From the NCBI RefSeq assembly GCF_954871325.1, contig NC_088777.1, forward strand, positions 24,715,366 through 24,779,365: a DNA stretch of 64,000 bases. The letters run 5' to 3'. Below are positions 23,459 to 36,129 of the stretch, in pieces. The DNA comes from Gordionus sp. m RMFG-2023 (taxonomy: Eukaryota; Nematomorpha; Gordioida; Chordodea; Parachordodidae). How positions within the stretch are numbered: the stretch's first letter is position 1; every line of letters starts with the position of its first letter. The position numbers and the translations under genes were made by a program. Below the pieces are notes generated by a model that worked only from the letters and a program-made list of their open reading frames with translations, did not search any database and was not told the DNA's origin.

Positions 23459-25850
23459 AGATGTAAAATTCCCGGGAAAATTGGTTCAGGGGAAATTTCC
23501 CAGGGAAAATTGGGGAAAAAAGGGAAAATTGGGGAGAAAAACGGCAAATAACAGAAAATTAAAAAATAACCACAAAATATACTTTAAACCTTTTAATTTT
23601 TTTTATGGAATAATTTTATTAAATTTGGAGAACTAAGGGAAAATAATATAATTAAACAATAAAGACAAAAATAAATGCACTATAAACATCATTTTTTGAA
23701 TAACTTTATTAATTACAAAAAGCATGTATCAGAAATTACATTTAAAATTCTTGGGATGCTAATGAAATAGCATCAATATCTTCATGGGATGAAATTGAAT
23801 TATCATCATTATCACTTGATATGATAAATCGGAATCTGAACTCTTTTGATGATATCCCGAACTTGATGTATTTGTATGATCCTTTAAATGTATGCTATGC
23901 CTTATTGATATTAATTTTTCGACTCTTTCATTCTTTATTCTATTTCTCGTTTTTGAATGAATTTTTCCAAATGCTGACAAGACTCTTTCTGACGAGGCAC
24001 TTGAGGGTGGTATCGAAAGACATCTTACTGCCACTTGACAAAGGGGTTGATTTGTACACAACCCCTTCCACCATATGAGTGGTTTGGTATGGATTGAGCT
24101 CTCCCATATGCCAGCTCCTTTATAGAAACCTTGTTTTGAACAATATTCTGCTAAATTACCTATAATTTTTCCAATATCGCAATTAATTTGGCCTGAAATA
24201 ATATTTATTATATTTAAAGCTGCTGTTAATTCACGGTCTGTTAATTTCACACCATAATATCGAGGATCCAGAAGATTTGTTGCATAATGATATTCTCGGC
24301 AACAAAATTTCTTTCGTTTTTTAATATGCATCTTAACACTTTTCAAATCTTTTTCATTAAAAAAAAAGTTGATGAATTGAGTTTATATTTTATGTTACAA
24401 AATATTTCTGGAACGTCAGATAATACCGCTGAATCCGATTCTACAAATATAATTTTCTTATAAATAAATTCCAAAAAGGTCAGTACAGACTCTAATTTAT
24501 CCCAGTATCCTTCTTTGTCTAATATAATAAGCCTTCTTTGTTTGTTTGTAAATAAACTAGAAAGTGCAATTTATTGCAAAACTTCCTTATTTTTCACAAC
24601 ACTTTGCAACATTATAACAAAACCTCCCCATCTTGTCGGACATGAAATTTTTAAGGAAGATTTATATCCTTTCAATATTTGCCTTTCTTTAAAAGTTGCT
24701 AATAAAAATAAAATACCATGAAATTTTATATATTTAATTATTTACTTGGTTTTTTTGATGATCTTTTCAATAAAAGGTATTTGGCATAAATCTTTAATAA
24801 GCAGATTCAACCCATGTGCGGCACATCCAAAGAATTCAATATAATTATATTTTGCCTTAACAAGACTCCAGGCCTTTTTCATATTCTTTGCATTATCAGT
24901 TACTAGTGAGATAAATTTTTGACAACCAATTTCTTCTATTACCTTGATCAACTCAGATGCGATATATTCACCAGTGTGAGCACTGGAACCTGTGTCAATG
25001 GATTTAAAAAAAATTGGTTCTGGAGTCATTATTATAAAATTAATAATGGACTCTCCGCTAATATTTGTCCAACCATCGCTTATGAGAGTAAAATCTTTTA
25101 AATTATTGAATTTATTGTTAATAATATTTTTCACTTTAATGTATTCAAAATCTAGTAATGTTTTACTAATTGCATGTCTAGAAGGAATTTTATAGGCTGG
25201 ACGCATTAATTTTAAAAAATTGATGAAATATTTATTTTCAACTAAATTAAAAGGGCAATTTGACATAAAAATAGCCAATGCCAAAGCACTGTCAAGTTGC
25301 GTTTGATTTTGTTCGGTTATAGTGTCGAAAAATTTTTTAATTTTACATGTGCCAGCATTAAAATTATTGGTATTTTCTTTAAAAGTATTTAGAATAATTT
25401 TATTTATGTTTTTTTTGGGATATAATTTTATTAGGATTACTGGAATCTGGTAAACATGCTACAACATCCTCTTCAGTAGAATTATTATTATCACGATCAA
25501 CTTAATTAAATTGTAAACTGTTAATGTACCCTTGACATTTTTTGATATGCTGAGACATCTTTGTTGAATTTGGGAAATTATATGTTAATTGACAATATTT
25601 GCATTGATATATATCCTTTCTTGTTATTAGCTCTATCTTTAATAAAATGTTTCCAGATATTGGAAGATTTCCGAGGCATCTATAAAATATTGCAATCATA
25701 TTAATTTATATTAAACATCAATAAATCATTATACCAGTTATATAGTATGATTAAAATATATTAAACATCATAAATCATTAAATCAGTTATATAGTATGAT
25801 TAACATATAATGATACTTATAGTGCGCACAAATTGAGCGTTGCAACTCTC
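23459..25850 (-). mobile_element. hAT transposon, degraded
   Basis: The likely 3' end starts near 23459 with TAGATGTAAAATTCCCGGGA followed by several GGGAAAATTGGGG blocks, a terminal pattern seen in animal hATs. The opposite end near 25.85 kb was not located, and no matching CCCGGG block is there. Transposase remains fill 23759-25699 on the minus strand. The insertion lies directly next to the foldback end at 23236-23458. Confidence 0.65.
23759..25699 (-). pseudogene. hAT transposase with BED zinc finger
   Basis: In order on the minus strand: a BED-type finger (YQCKYCQLTY ... MSQHIKKC) at 25502-25699; the catalytic core at 24742-25284 with LISDGWTNISGESIINF (first Asp), SLVTDNAKNMKKAW (second Asp) and FGCAAHGLNLLIKDL (the C..H motif); LKISCPTRWGGFVIMLQS at about 24650; and the C-terminal dimerisation region at 23759-24346 with CLSIPPSSASSERVLSAFGK (catalytic Glu) and RNRIKNERVEKLISI. 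All landmark residues of the hAT family are present, but a few stops and frame changes separate the blocks, so the gene is not functional as it stands. The preservation suggests moderate age. Confidence 0.85.
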
Positions 25851-26290
25851 CGTTTTAAAAGCTAATATGGTAGAGTGCAGCTTGGATTTTTTTACGGCAA
25901 ACGTTAATAAAAAAGCAAACTGGTTAGATTTTTTCTATGCTTTTTTAATTTTGCGCTAAAATTAAAAAATGGATACAAATATAGGTATAATTTATTTCAT
26001 ATATTAATTGATATTATATTATTTAGAATATATTAATTGATATTTATATAATTTTAGAAATGATTATTTATATAATTTTGGAATTTATATTTATATAATT
26101 TTAGGATACATATTATAAAGGGATGATAAGGTTACTAAAATTTTTTGTACCTTACTGGAAACTCAACAAATGGTCTGGAGCCAGCAGCGTCCAGACCATA
26201 AGAATTCTATATTAGTATTACATGGTTTATTAACCAGTAGTTTAAGATAAATATATATAAATAATGATAAATTATATTTTTAATAGCTTG
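25851..26290. other. AT-rich stretch, no gene seen
   Basis: Simple TATATTAATTGATATT-like repeats at 25990-26110 and otherwise unremarkable AT-rich sequence. Confidence 0.4.
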
Positions 26291-26295
26291 GGGAT

Positions 26296-26560
26296 AGTGT
26301 TGCGTAATCGGCTAATTTTAGCCGACTAAAAAACGGCTTAGCCGAGATTTTAGGTGGAAAAATCGGCTAAGCCTAATTAGGTAAAGCCTAAAAATCGGCT
26401 AAGCCTTATTAGGCTAAGCCTAAAAATCGGCTAAACCTAATTAGGCTAAGCCTAAAAATCGGCTAAGCCTAAAAATTGGCTAAACCTAAAAATTGGCTAA
26501 GCCTAAAAATTGGCTAAGCCTAAAAATTGGCTAATCCTAAAAATTGGCTAAAATAAATTA
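26296..26560. repeat. Tandem repeat of GGCTAAGCCTAAAAAT (about 16-17 bp unit)
   Basis: About a dozen units of CGGCTAAGCCTAAAAAT, some with the extra AATTAGGCTAAG spacer, begin after GTGTTGCGTAATCGGC and TTAGCCGACTAAAAAACGGC. The half-sites CGGCTAA and TTAGCCG form dyads at the left edge. The layout suggests a repeat-rich transposon end, but a partner end was not found. Confidence 0.7.
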
Positions 26561-26995
26561 GTCAAATTACTGCATCGATGCTTAGCATTAATTATTATTT
26601 ATTTATTTTAGTAAAATAATTTATTTTATATATTTAATGTAAATATTTTATTATTATCAACAAATAAACATGATATGATTTAATATTTTTTATTTATATT
26701 ATTATATTTTGAAATGAAAATAAATTTATTTATTTGATGTTTTTTTAATAAAAAAAATAATATGCTGCTATATTGTAAAAATGTAATATTCTTTTTAATA
26801 TAATTTATTAGTGATTTTCACAATCTTCTTTGTAAATACATCTTTTATTGAGGAATTATATTGTAAATTTTATTAGATAAATAAACAATCTTTTAGATGA
26901 AATTTTTTATCATTTTTTTAAAATTATCTATTTATTATTAAATGAGGTGGATTTTATGAAACTTTTTTGATGTTATTTTATATGATCTTTTTAAG
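26561..26995. other. AT-rich stretch before the satellite, no gene seen
   Basis: Low-complexity TTTATTTATATTATTATATT-like sequence. No coding signal. Confidence 0.4.
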
Positions 26996-27788
26996 GATAA
27001 TATTTTAATGTGACAATTGTCATAATCGTTCTTTTATAAGTTTTTTGAATTTTTTTGAAGAAAGTATGTTAAAATAAGTATTAATAACATGTGTAAATAC
27101 AAATTTAGTGAAGATGTACCAAGGAAAAGTGACAATTGTCATAATCGTTATTTTTAAAGTTTTTTGAATTTTTTTGACGAAAATATGTTAAAATAAGTAT
27201 TAATAACATGTGTAAATTTAAATTTAGTGAAGATGTACCAATGAAAAGTGACAATTGTCATAATCGTTATTTTTAAAGTTTTTGGAATTTTTTTGACGAA
27301 AATATGCTAAAATAAGTATTAATAACATGTGTAAATATAAATTTAGTGAAGATGTACCAATGAAAAGTGACAATTGTCATAATCGTTATTTTTAAAGTTT
27401 TTTGAATTTTTTTGACTAAATATGTTAAAATAAGTATTAATAACATATGTAAATATAAATTTAGTGAAGATGTACCAATGAAAAGTGACAATTGTCATAA
27501 TCGTTATTTTTAAAGTTTTTTGAATTTTTTTGACGAAAATATGTTAAAATAAGTATTAATAACATGTGTAAATATAAATTTAGTGAAGATGTACCAATGA
27601 AAAGTGACAATTGTCATAATCGTTAATTTTATAGTTTTTTGAATTTTTTTGACGAAAATTTGTTAAAATAAGTATTAATAACATGTATAAATATAAATTT
27701 AGTGAAGATGTACCATAGAAAAGAGACAATTGTCATAATCGTTATTTTTAAAGTTTTATGAATTTTTTTGACGAAAATATGTTAAAAT
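26996..27788 (+). repeat. TGACAATTGTCA satellite, array A (direct)
   Basis: Seven units with a period of about 119 bp. Each contains AGTGACAATTGTCATAATCG, TTTTTGAATTTTTTTGACGA, AAAATAAGTATTAATAACAT and GTGAAGATGTACCA. The 12-bp palindrome TGACAATTGTCA is exact in six of the seven. The sequence is related to, but a distinct subfamily from, arrays B to F. Confidence 0.9.
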
Positions 27789-29205
27789 TGTCGTATTCGT
27801 AAATACGTTTACATTATATATTTTTTTTTACATTAGATATAATTGTAATTATAAATATATATAGTATATATTATAATCACGTGTTTTTTTATGTAATATC
27901 GTAGTTATATAATATAGATGTGATATTATAATAATAATTATTATTATTTTTTTGTAAAATTTAATTTTGATAAATTAAGAATAGAATAAAGAAAACGATT
28001 GATATATTTTCAGCTTTGTGTTTTTTGATCTTATTAATTTATTATAATTTTTGACAGTTTGTTTTTTAGAAGTGTTGGGTTAGTTTCTAGGATTTGTTTA
28101 GGTAGATTTTGTTTTTGTTTTAGTTTGTGTGTTAAGGTTTTTTTTTAGTGGTGCCTTGTGACGCTGATAGTTTCCTAGGAGTTATTAGGTTTAGAAGGTA
28201 AAACAAAAAATTTTTAATTATATAATTTTTTAAGAATTTTTGACTGCGCATTTGTACTAACCATTATACGATTTTGATAGTGAAGTTTTTATTTAAGGTT
28301 CTGTATTAATATTTTCTACAAATATTTAAAGTGTTTGTAATTGAGTATTAGTATTGACTAAAAGATTCATGACCAAATGGTTTATTTTTTAAGGTATCAT
28401 GATGATTATAGTGTGGCTGCTAAGATTTCACTATATAAGACTTTGGGTTTTAAAGTTTTGTATAAAAATTTTGATGAGTTGGATTTAATTAAGCAGGGCA
28501 TGGTAATTGGAATATTGGTAATAATTTATATATTGATCATTATGGTGAAATATTTGATAAAAAGGGGTACTGCGGTACTGGCAGGCATGTATTGCAATTG
28601 GAAGAAGGACACTGCGGTGTCAGATGTTTATAAAAAGAAAATGACAGAAACGTTTTTAATTTAATATCGGATATTTATGGGAAGAAAATAGCAGACTTGG
28701 AAAGTAATCTAAAAGATGTTTTAGAGGAAATCAAGGCTGGAAATGTTGGGGAGAGGTCAGATAGGATCCTCCTGGAAATGAAAGAAGCCATCAATGCGTT
28801 GATAAAGGAGAGCAAAAGTCCGGTTAAGAGCCAGGTGGGTGATAGAAATATTAATCAGAAATTTAATGATTACGATGAAAATAAGGAATTGTCGAGAAAT
28901 AAAAGATTTGTGGAAATGATCATTTGCCATCGTTGCGGATGGCGAGGACATAAGAGGGATACCTGCGTAGTCCCAGAGCAAAGGTTTAAAGATGGATTTC
29001 CGTTAAAGAGACCTGAAATAGGAAATGCTAATGTAAAAATGTAGTTTAAATGGGGCCAGATTATGTTTTAAATGTAAAAGGCCGGATGTAGCTGTGGACT
29101 GCATGGAAGTATCTCAAAATTATTGTTGACTATATGATTGCAGAGTGAATCATATAGGAGTCGGGGCTCCGAGAGTTCGGAAAAATTTGTATAATAAAAC
29201 ATTTA
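27789..29205 (+). mobile_element. Gypsy gag fossil between satellite arrays
   Basis: Fossil LTR-retrotransposon piece related to the element at 31210-38403. The gag-like region at about 28377-29120 has the same N-terminal hydrophobic segment (MVIGILVIIYILIIMVKYLI), YCNWKKDT and zinc-knuckle segment CHRCGWRGHKRDTC as that element. A primer-binding-site-like TAGTGGTGCCTTG lies near 28147. It is broken, and no pol or clear LTR pair was seen. Satellite arrays A and B run in the same direction on either side, which suggests insertion into one array. Confidence 0.75.
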
Positions 29206-29224
29206 ATTTTTAAAAATGTTATGT

Positions 29225-30488
29225 CATAATTTTAATGTTTTATATTTAATGTAAACTATAAAAGTGACAATTGTCATAATACTCATCTCAGAACCTTTAA
29301 AAATAATTATAATTAAAAAAGGCTAGTTGAGCATGTTTTGAGATGGTTTCAGTGATTGTAAAGCATATAAAGGTGACAATTGTCATAATACTTATTTCAC
29401 ATATGTTTTAATGATTACTTCAAACATGAATTAATATTTAATGTGTAAACTATAAAAGTGACAATTGTCATAATATTCATATCAGAACCTATAAAAATAA
29501 TTTTAGGTATTAAATAGGCAAGAAAAAATTTTTTGAGCATGTTTCGAGATGGTTTTAATGATTGTAAAAATTGTCACAATCGTTATTTTTGAACTTTTTT
29601 AAAGCAAGTAGATAAAAATTTATTAAATATAAAATTAAATGTGTATGTACCATAGAAAAGTGACAATTGTCATAATCGTTATTTTTAATCTTTTTTGAAT
29701 TTTTTTGAAGCAAAAGGGTAAAATTATATATTGTAAACATGTTAAATTAAAATTTCAGTGAAGATGTACCATAGAAATGTGACTATTATCATAATTGTTA
29801 TCTTTGAACTTTTTTGAATTTTTTTAAAGCAAATAGGTAAAAATATATATTGTAAACCTGTTAAATTAAAATTTCAGTGAATATGTACCATAGAAAAGTG
29901 ACAATTGTCATAATCGTTATTTTTAATCTTTTTTGATTTTTTTTAAAGAAATTATATATTGTAAACTTATTAAATTAAAATTTCACTGAAGATCTACCAT
30001 AGAAAAGTGAAAATTGTCTAAATCGTCATTTTTAATCCCTTTTAAATTTTTTTGAACTTACAGGGTAAAATAATATATTGTAAACTTGTTAAATTTAAAT
30101 GTGGATGTACCATAGATAAGTGACAATTGTCATAATGGCCATTTTTAATCTTTTTTGAATTTTTTTGAAGCAAAAGGGTAAAATAATAAATTATAAACAT
30201 GTTAAATTAAAATTTAACAGAGGATGTACTATAGAAATGTGACAATTGTCATAAACGTTTATTTTAATTTTTTTTGAATTTTTTTTAAGCAAAAGGGTAA
30301 AATTATATATGTAAACATGTCAAATTAAAATTTCAGTGGAGATCTACCATAGAAAAGTGACAATTGTCATAATCGTTATTTTTAATCTTTTTTGAATTAT
30401 TTTGAAGCAAAAATATAAAATTATATATTGTAGACATGTTAAATTTAAATTTAAAATAGAAAAATGACAATTGTCATAATCGTTATGA
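29225..30488 (+). repeat. TGACAATTGTCA satellite, array B (direct)
   Basis: About twelve units, mostly about 119 bp, with AAAGTGACAATTGTCATAAT, TTTTTAATCTTTTTTGAATT and CATGTTAAATTAAAATTTCA. The first 400 bp are a variant higher-order block with GAGATGGTTT and GAGCATGTTT segments. The first 0.7-0.8 kb of this array is the inverted image of array C at 40143-40862. Confidence 0.9.
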
Positions 30489-31209
30489 TCATTTTAGAAT
30501 TTATTTGCTGAAACGAGCAGGTTTTTAGCTGAAGCCCGTCCATGGGCGGCCTAGCTTAATAATTTTAAAAAGTGCAAGCAAATCGGTTACAAAATTTTAA
30601 CAATTAGCGGGCTAAAAAATTTTAACTTTAATTTATTATTTAAAATCTATTAGGTAAACATTAAAAAGAATCTATGAATATAATTCCCAGGAAATAAAAT
30701 TCCCATTTTTTAAGATATTAAAAATTACAAAATTAGTAAAATAGTCACTATATCTGGTCTCTTAGATCTTTCTACATCTACATGTTGTTACAAATTAACA
30801 TTATATTGTTTATTATATATAATCTTTTAGATTTTTCCTCACAGGAATAACCATCTTATTCTCAAAATATTTCAAATTCAGTTTTATTTGGTATAACAAA
30901 TAATTCTTTACCCAATCATAAATTCTTCTGCAATAAACTCTGATACCTATCATAAACCACAAAAGAAATATAGCAATTGGAGTCAGGAAAAAATTGCAAT
31001 AGCCATAAACAGAATTGAAATCTAAAATTATACAGCTAATAGAACGTAATAATGTATTTACGATAAAAAATATAGTGGAAAATTTACTACCTCATCTCAT
31101 AATGAGTGATTCGGGAATATCTAGATAGATTCATTAAATCAATAGGATGGAGCTGAAAAAGGGTTGGAAAAGAACTCGAGAGACGGAATTCCCCAGATGT
31201 TATCAATAT
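30489..31209. other. AT-rich stretch, no gene seen
   Basis: Holds a short GC patch (AAGCCCGTCCATGGGCGGCC) at about 30532-30552 that may be a MITE fragment. The last bases, AATAT at 31205-31209, are the target duplication of the Gypsy element that follows. Confidence 0.4.
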
Positions 31210-31684
31210 TGTCATAAATAATACATTTATCGGATAATGTCAATCATATTTTTATCTATGTTTTGTATTTAGTTAGAAAAATGTCAGTCATTTTTCAAAT
31301 ATTAGAAATTAATAGATATTATATTTTTGTGAAAAAAGAAAATCACTTTTTTAATTTTTATCACTTTTGAATTTTATTAATTTTTGATTTTTGTGACTTT
31401 GCAAATTTTGATAACCTTTTTTTTATTGTAATAAAACCTTTTGAAATTATGATAATATTTTTGCGCTTTTAATCTTTGATCCTTGTAATTTGCTGAATAT
31501 TTTTATTTAATAAAGATATAAATCCAAAAATTAGTTCGCGTGGCATTTAATTTATAAGTTTTAATTTAGATTAATTGATAGTTTTCATTCTGAGTTTGTT
31601 CTTATATTAGAATTTCGTTTTAGTAATTTTTTCTGATATAATTAACATTTGAACCCCTCTTGTTTCCTTTTGTGTTTTTTGTCA
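31210..31684 (+). repeat. 5' LTR of the 31-kb Gypsy element
   Basis: Starts TGTCATAAATAATACATTTA. Identity with the 3' copy ends at about 31676 (TTTCCTTTTGTGTT). The natural LTR end is probably the TTTTTTGTCA at 31684, which directly precedes the PBS-like TTGGTGACC. An AATAAAG signal lies in the second half. Confidence 0.88.
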
Positions 31685-31868
31685 TTGGTGACCGAGACTA
31701 CCAGGATTGTTTCGATTCCAGGGTTATTCGGTATTTCAAGGTAAAAGAAAATATTTTATTTATATTTTGTATCTCGCCTCAGAACACAACGCAATCACAT
31801 TTTTGTTTAAATTTTGTAAAAATTGAACAAGGCCGATTTAAAATAATATAAATTTTCCATATAATGAG

Positions 31869-32681
31869 ATGGGCTTTATATTTAATTTTGATATTGAGCC
31901 TAGCGTATTTGATAAAATTTCGGAGTATCCGAGTATTACTTATCAAAGTTTGTATCAAATGGTTGATAAATTTGATGTAAATAATGCCGTAGTGACAATT
32001 TTATTGTTGGTCCTACTGTATGTGTTATATATTATGATAAAATTTGTGTTTGGAAAATGTACGCTGGTTGCGACTAAAGTATATGGTAATTGGAAAATAG
32101 ACACTCCGGTGTCGGCTGATTGTTGTAAAAAGATTTCGGTCTTGGAAAGTAGTTTAAATGGAATGTTAAATGAAATCAAGAACGGCAGACCTGAAAAGGT
32201 GGAAACGATGAAAGATAATAACGATGATCGTTTGGATAGTGTGGAGAGATCTATAGTTATCCTCCAAGAATTGAAAGAATTAAAAGACATGATTAAGATT
32301 ATATATCAGGATATGAATACGTTGGTTATGGCTAATAGTAATATTAATAAAGGCCAAGTGCGTGGTCCGACATGGACAAATGGAAAAAATATTTCCCTTG
32401 GAAAAAATGGCTTTTCAGGTCATAAGAAAATTTTTGAAGATTTGAAATGTACCCGCTGTGGGTATGTGGGTCACAAAGTAGAGACCTGCGTAGTCAAAGA
32501 ACAAAATTTTCGTGAAGGTTTTCCGTTAAAGAAACTGGCATTAGAAAATTCTAATGTTAGAAAAATTTCTGGTACTAACACGAATAAATTTGATGTTTTA
32601 CGACCGAATTATGGCAGATCCCGTTTGTGTTTTAAATGTAATAAACCGGGACATGTAGCCATAGACTGTATCAAAAATTGA
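31869..32681 (+). CDS. Gag of the 31-kb Gypsy element
   Basis: A 270-residue fossil-element ORF starting at an ATG. It is not a typical Gag: residues about 38-62 (AVVTILLLVLLYVLYIMIKF) form a clear hydrophobic segment long enough to span a membrane. A charged, probably coiled-coil stretch follows (residues about 90-160), then two zinc knuckles, CTRCGYVGHKVETC (C-x2-C-x4-H-x4-C) and CFKCNKPGHVAIDC. The hydrophobic segment recurs in the related fossils at 28.4 kb and 51.0 kb. Gag proteins normally form the particle and bind genomic RNA. Membrane anchoring is inferred only from hydrophobicity. Confidence 0.8.
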   Translation: MGFIFNFDIEPSVFDKISEYPSITYQSLYQMVDKFDVNNAVVTILLLVLLYVLYIMIKFVFGKCTLVATKVYGNWKIDTPVSADCCKKISVLESSLNGMLNEIKNGRPEKVETMKDNNDDRLDSVERSIVILQELKELKDMIKIIYQDMNTLVMANSNINKGQVRGPTWTNGKNISLGKNGFSGHKKIFEDLKCTRCGYVGHKVETCVVKEQNFREGFPLKKLALENSNVRKISGTNTNKFDVLRPNYGRSRLCFKCNKPGHVAIDCIKN

Positions 32682-32918
32682 CTATATGATTGCAAATGTA
32701 ATCATATAGTAGGTAGGAGATCGGGATGGAAAAATGATAATAAAGTAAATAACCATGATGATAACCGAAATTTTTTAATTCATGATGATAAAAATAATAA
32801 AGATTCTAATGATTTTAAATGGGAGAAATATCCTAAGGGTATTGTTAAATATTCCGATGAAAGGAATATTAATATTTTCAGATGGGAAAAATATCCCAGT
32901 TATATTGCAAAAAAAAAT

Positions 32919-35900
32919 ATGAATATTGTTAAGGAACCACTAAATTCCGAGTTGAATTTATGTTCAAATGAGAATTCTCATGAAACTGATGTTTCAAATG
33001 AGATTAATATTGATCCGTCAATTAAAACATATGATATTTTAATGACTGAGAGATTAGTCGAACCTCGTCCTTGTACAAGAGTTATCGTAAGAGTTGACTC
33101 GAGGGATATTGACATGTTGTTCGACACAGGGGCTAGCATTTCTATAATGTCTCGAAGAAATTATTTTAAGTATTGGCCTAAAGGTAAGCTTGAGAAAGAA
33201 TCTATGTGCGTCAGACAATTTGATGGGTCTGAGATAATAGTTTTGGGAAAAACTAAATTGGGCGTAATTCTTCATGATACCACATTTTTCCTAGATTTAT
33301 GGGTAGTAAAGAAAGATGTGGAAACCATCATGGGGTGGGATTGGATTGTTCAGTTAGGTCCTTTCAGTAATTATTGGAATATTTTTGCCCTACATAATGG
33401 TTCGGCCATAATTAACCCGAAAGACCAAAATATTGCCTATAACGCTCGAAAAAATATCCGTGAAATAGAAGGGAAGGATTTAACCATAAAACAAAATGAT
33501 TCAACCCGTAATTCTGATAGGTATGTAAAGTCCACGGAATTAATGGTTGAAAACAACATTAGCATTGATGAAACCCCAGTGGTTGCTATTGGTATTCCGG
33601 AATTACATAAAATGAGTGAAAATATATCTCGTTTAATGAAGAAGTATGAAATAATTTTCGAAGACAAATTAGGTTGTCTTAATGATTAACAAGTAGATAT
33701 AAAATTAAGGGAAGGATTTGCACCTATTTTCCTAGCGTGTCGTCGAGTCCCTTTTGAATGGAAAAAGGAGATTGACGAAGAATTGGATCAATGGGTTAAC
33801 GATGGTATCATTGTTCCAGTGGAATATAGTGTATGGGCAACCCCGTTGGTACCGGTTAAGAAATCAAATGGTAAATTGAGACTCTGTACTGATTTCAGAG
33901 TAACCGTTAATCGATGGGTAGTAGAGGTTAAATATCCTTTACCCCGAATTGAGGAAATTTTGGCCCAGTTGAAGGGAGCGAAATATTTTTCAAAGGTTGA
34001 TTTTTCGTCAGCCTATTTACAATTACCTTTGAGGGAGGAGATTCGTAAATTATTGACGATCACGACTCCCAAAGGGTTGTTCGCTTTTTGTAGACTACCA
34101 TTTGGGTTGAGTGTGTCAGCGCCTATTTTTCAGCGCACCATGGCGTCCGTTTTTCAAGGATTAGAAGGTGTATTTTATTACATGGATGATGTGCTAATTA
34201 CAGGGATAACGCCTGAGCAGCATAACCATCGTCTGGAGGAAGTTTTTAAAAGAATTCATGGTAAAGGCTTGAGAGCCAGCAAAGAAAAAAGCATTTTGGG
34301 TGTAATGGAGGTCGAATATTTAGGCCATCAAATAAATGGAATTGAGGTGAAGCCATTGCAAAAAAATTTAAAAAATATATTAAATTTGAAGCAGCCCAAT
34401 AATAAGGCTGAGGTGCAGTCCTTTTTGGGTATGGTAAATTACTATCATCGTTTTATAGAGGATTTTGCGAAGGTAGCTGCCCCGTTATATGAGTTATTAA
34501 AAAAAGGCGTTCATTTCGATTGGAAAATAGAGCAACAAGAAGCATTTGAAATTTTAAAGGGAAAAATTGGGGAAGAGCCAATTTTAGTCTGTTTCAACAA
34601 TGATTTAGAAATTATTTTAGCGGTTGATGCCTCTAACAAAGGTGTTGGAGGAGCCTTATTACATGTAATTGATGGTGTGGAAAGACCCATCCTTTTTTTT
34701 CCCGAGTTTTTAGGGATGTCGAAACGAGATATTCGGTGATTGAACAGGAGGCCTTGGCCGTGATTTTCGGTTTGACGAAATGCCGTGAATATTTGATTGG
34801 TAAAAAATTTGAAATTTTTACTGACCACAAGCCATTAATCCACCTATTCCGAAAGGATAATAGAGAGTTAATGCTATCTCCCCGGTTACAACGTTGGTTG
34901 TTATTAGTGGGTAGTTTTAACGTGGAAGTTAGATATCGTCGGGGCAAAGAGAATCATTTGCCAGATATTTTGTCCAGGTTGGGTTCTGACGGTGCAGACC
35001 CGGAAAGAAATAGTAGTATAAGTGATAGAGAGAAAGCCTTAGTGCGTTCTCTGTCTTATATTTTAAAAGGGGGTCCTACCAATTGGGAGGATTTGAAAGC
35101 CAATACTGTGAATGACAAAGTGCTAGGTCAGATAAAATTAAGTCTAACAGGAGATAAACCTTGGAAAAACAAATATGATGCATATAAAAAAATACAGAAA
35201 GAATTATCAATTGTTGATGATTGTATTATGAGGGGAAACAGGGCCGTAATTCCTTATAAATTACGGAGTAAAATTATGAAATTATTGCACGCCGGTCATC
35301 AAGGTCGAGACAAGATGAAGTCTTGGGCTCGAGAATATGTATGGTGGCCTGGTATGGGCAAGGATATTGAACGGATTACCAGAAAATGCGTTCCTTGTAA
35401 TGCCTGTGCTCCTATGCCCCGTAAAGAGGTAGGGCAAGTTTGGCCTAAATCAAGGAAGCCTTGGGAACGTATCCACATCGATTTCTTTGATCTTGATAAA
35501 AAGACATATTTTTTAGTGGTAGACTCATATTCTAAATGGATAGAATATGCATTAGTACATGGATACACCACAAAAATTGTTGTGAAAAAATTAAGAGAAT
35601 TATATGCTCGGTTCGGTTTTCCGGACAAAATAGTGTCTGACGGGGGTCCCGCCTTTGTCAGTGAAGATTTTAAACAGTTTTGTGTTGAGTCACAGACAGA
35701 ACACATTCTAGCTCCACCATATCATCCCAGCTCGAATGGACAAGCTGAGAGGATGGTAGCCATTGTTAAAAATTGGATCAAAAAGGCTGGAACCCATAAA
35801 GAGGAGGCTTACATGTCTCAATTATATTACCTCAATTCTCGTAATCGAGAGGGAGTTACGCCTGTCGAGTTATTTTTAGGTAGGCGAACACGGGGTCCTT

Positions 35901-36124
35901 TGGATTTCTTAAAACCAAAGAAGAAAACTATTATCTCAATGGAAGTAAAATTAGGGGCACGATTTGCCGTGGGACAAAAGGTTTGGGCCCGATTGTTTGA
36001 CAATCGGGCAACCAAATGGGAAAAGGGTCGGGTCATATTAAACAGGGGTTCGAAATTAAGTGAAATTTTGTTAATAACAGGGGTGACCGTGGTTCGTCAT
36101 CACGATCATATGAGATTGGGATAA
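32919..36124 (+). CDS. Pol region of the 31-kb Gypsy element (PR-RT-RH-IN)
   Basis: Fossil-element pol region; domains appear in the Gypsy order. Protease: LFDTGASISIMS near 33.1 kb. Reverse transcriptase: LRLCTDFRVTVNRWV, FSKVDFSSAYLQLPL, CRLPFGLSVSAPIFQ and YYMDDVLITG, about 33.8-34.3 kb. RNase H: LAVDASNKGVGGALLH and FTDHKPLIHLF, about 34.6-34.9 kb. Integrase: the HHCC finger (HAGHQGRDKMKSWA ... CVPCNAC) and a DDE core (HIDFFDL, IVSDGGPAF, HPSSNGQAERMV), about 35.3-35.9 kb, with a GARFAVGQKVWARLF chromodomain-like or GPY/F-type tail. The region is broken about twice. All catalytic signatures named here are visible, in line with recent activity. Confidence 0.88.
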
Positions 36125-36129
36125 ATAAG

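Noticed and set aside
26996-30488. CRISPR-like look of regularly spaced repeats
   Set aside because: The whole 119-bp unit is conserved, so there are no unique spacers. The setting is eukaryotic and the arrays occur in both orientations as transposon arms.
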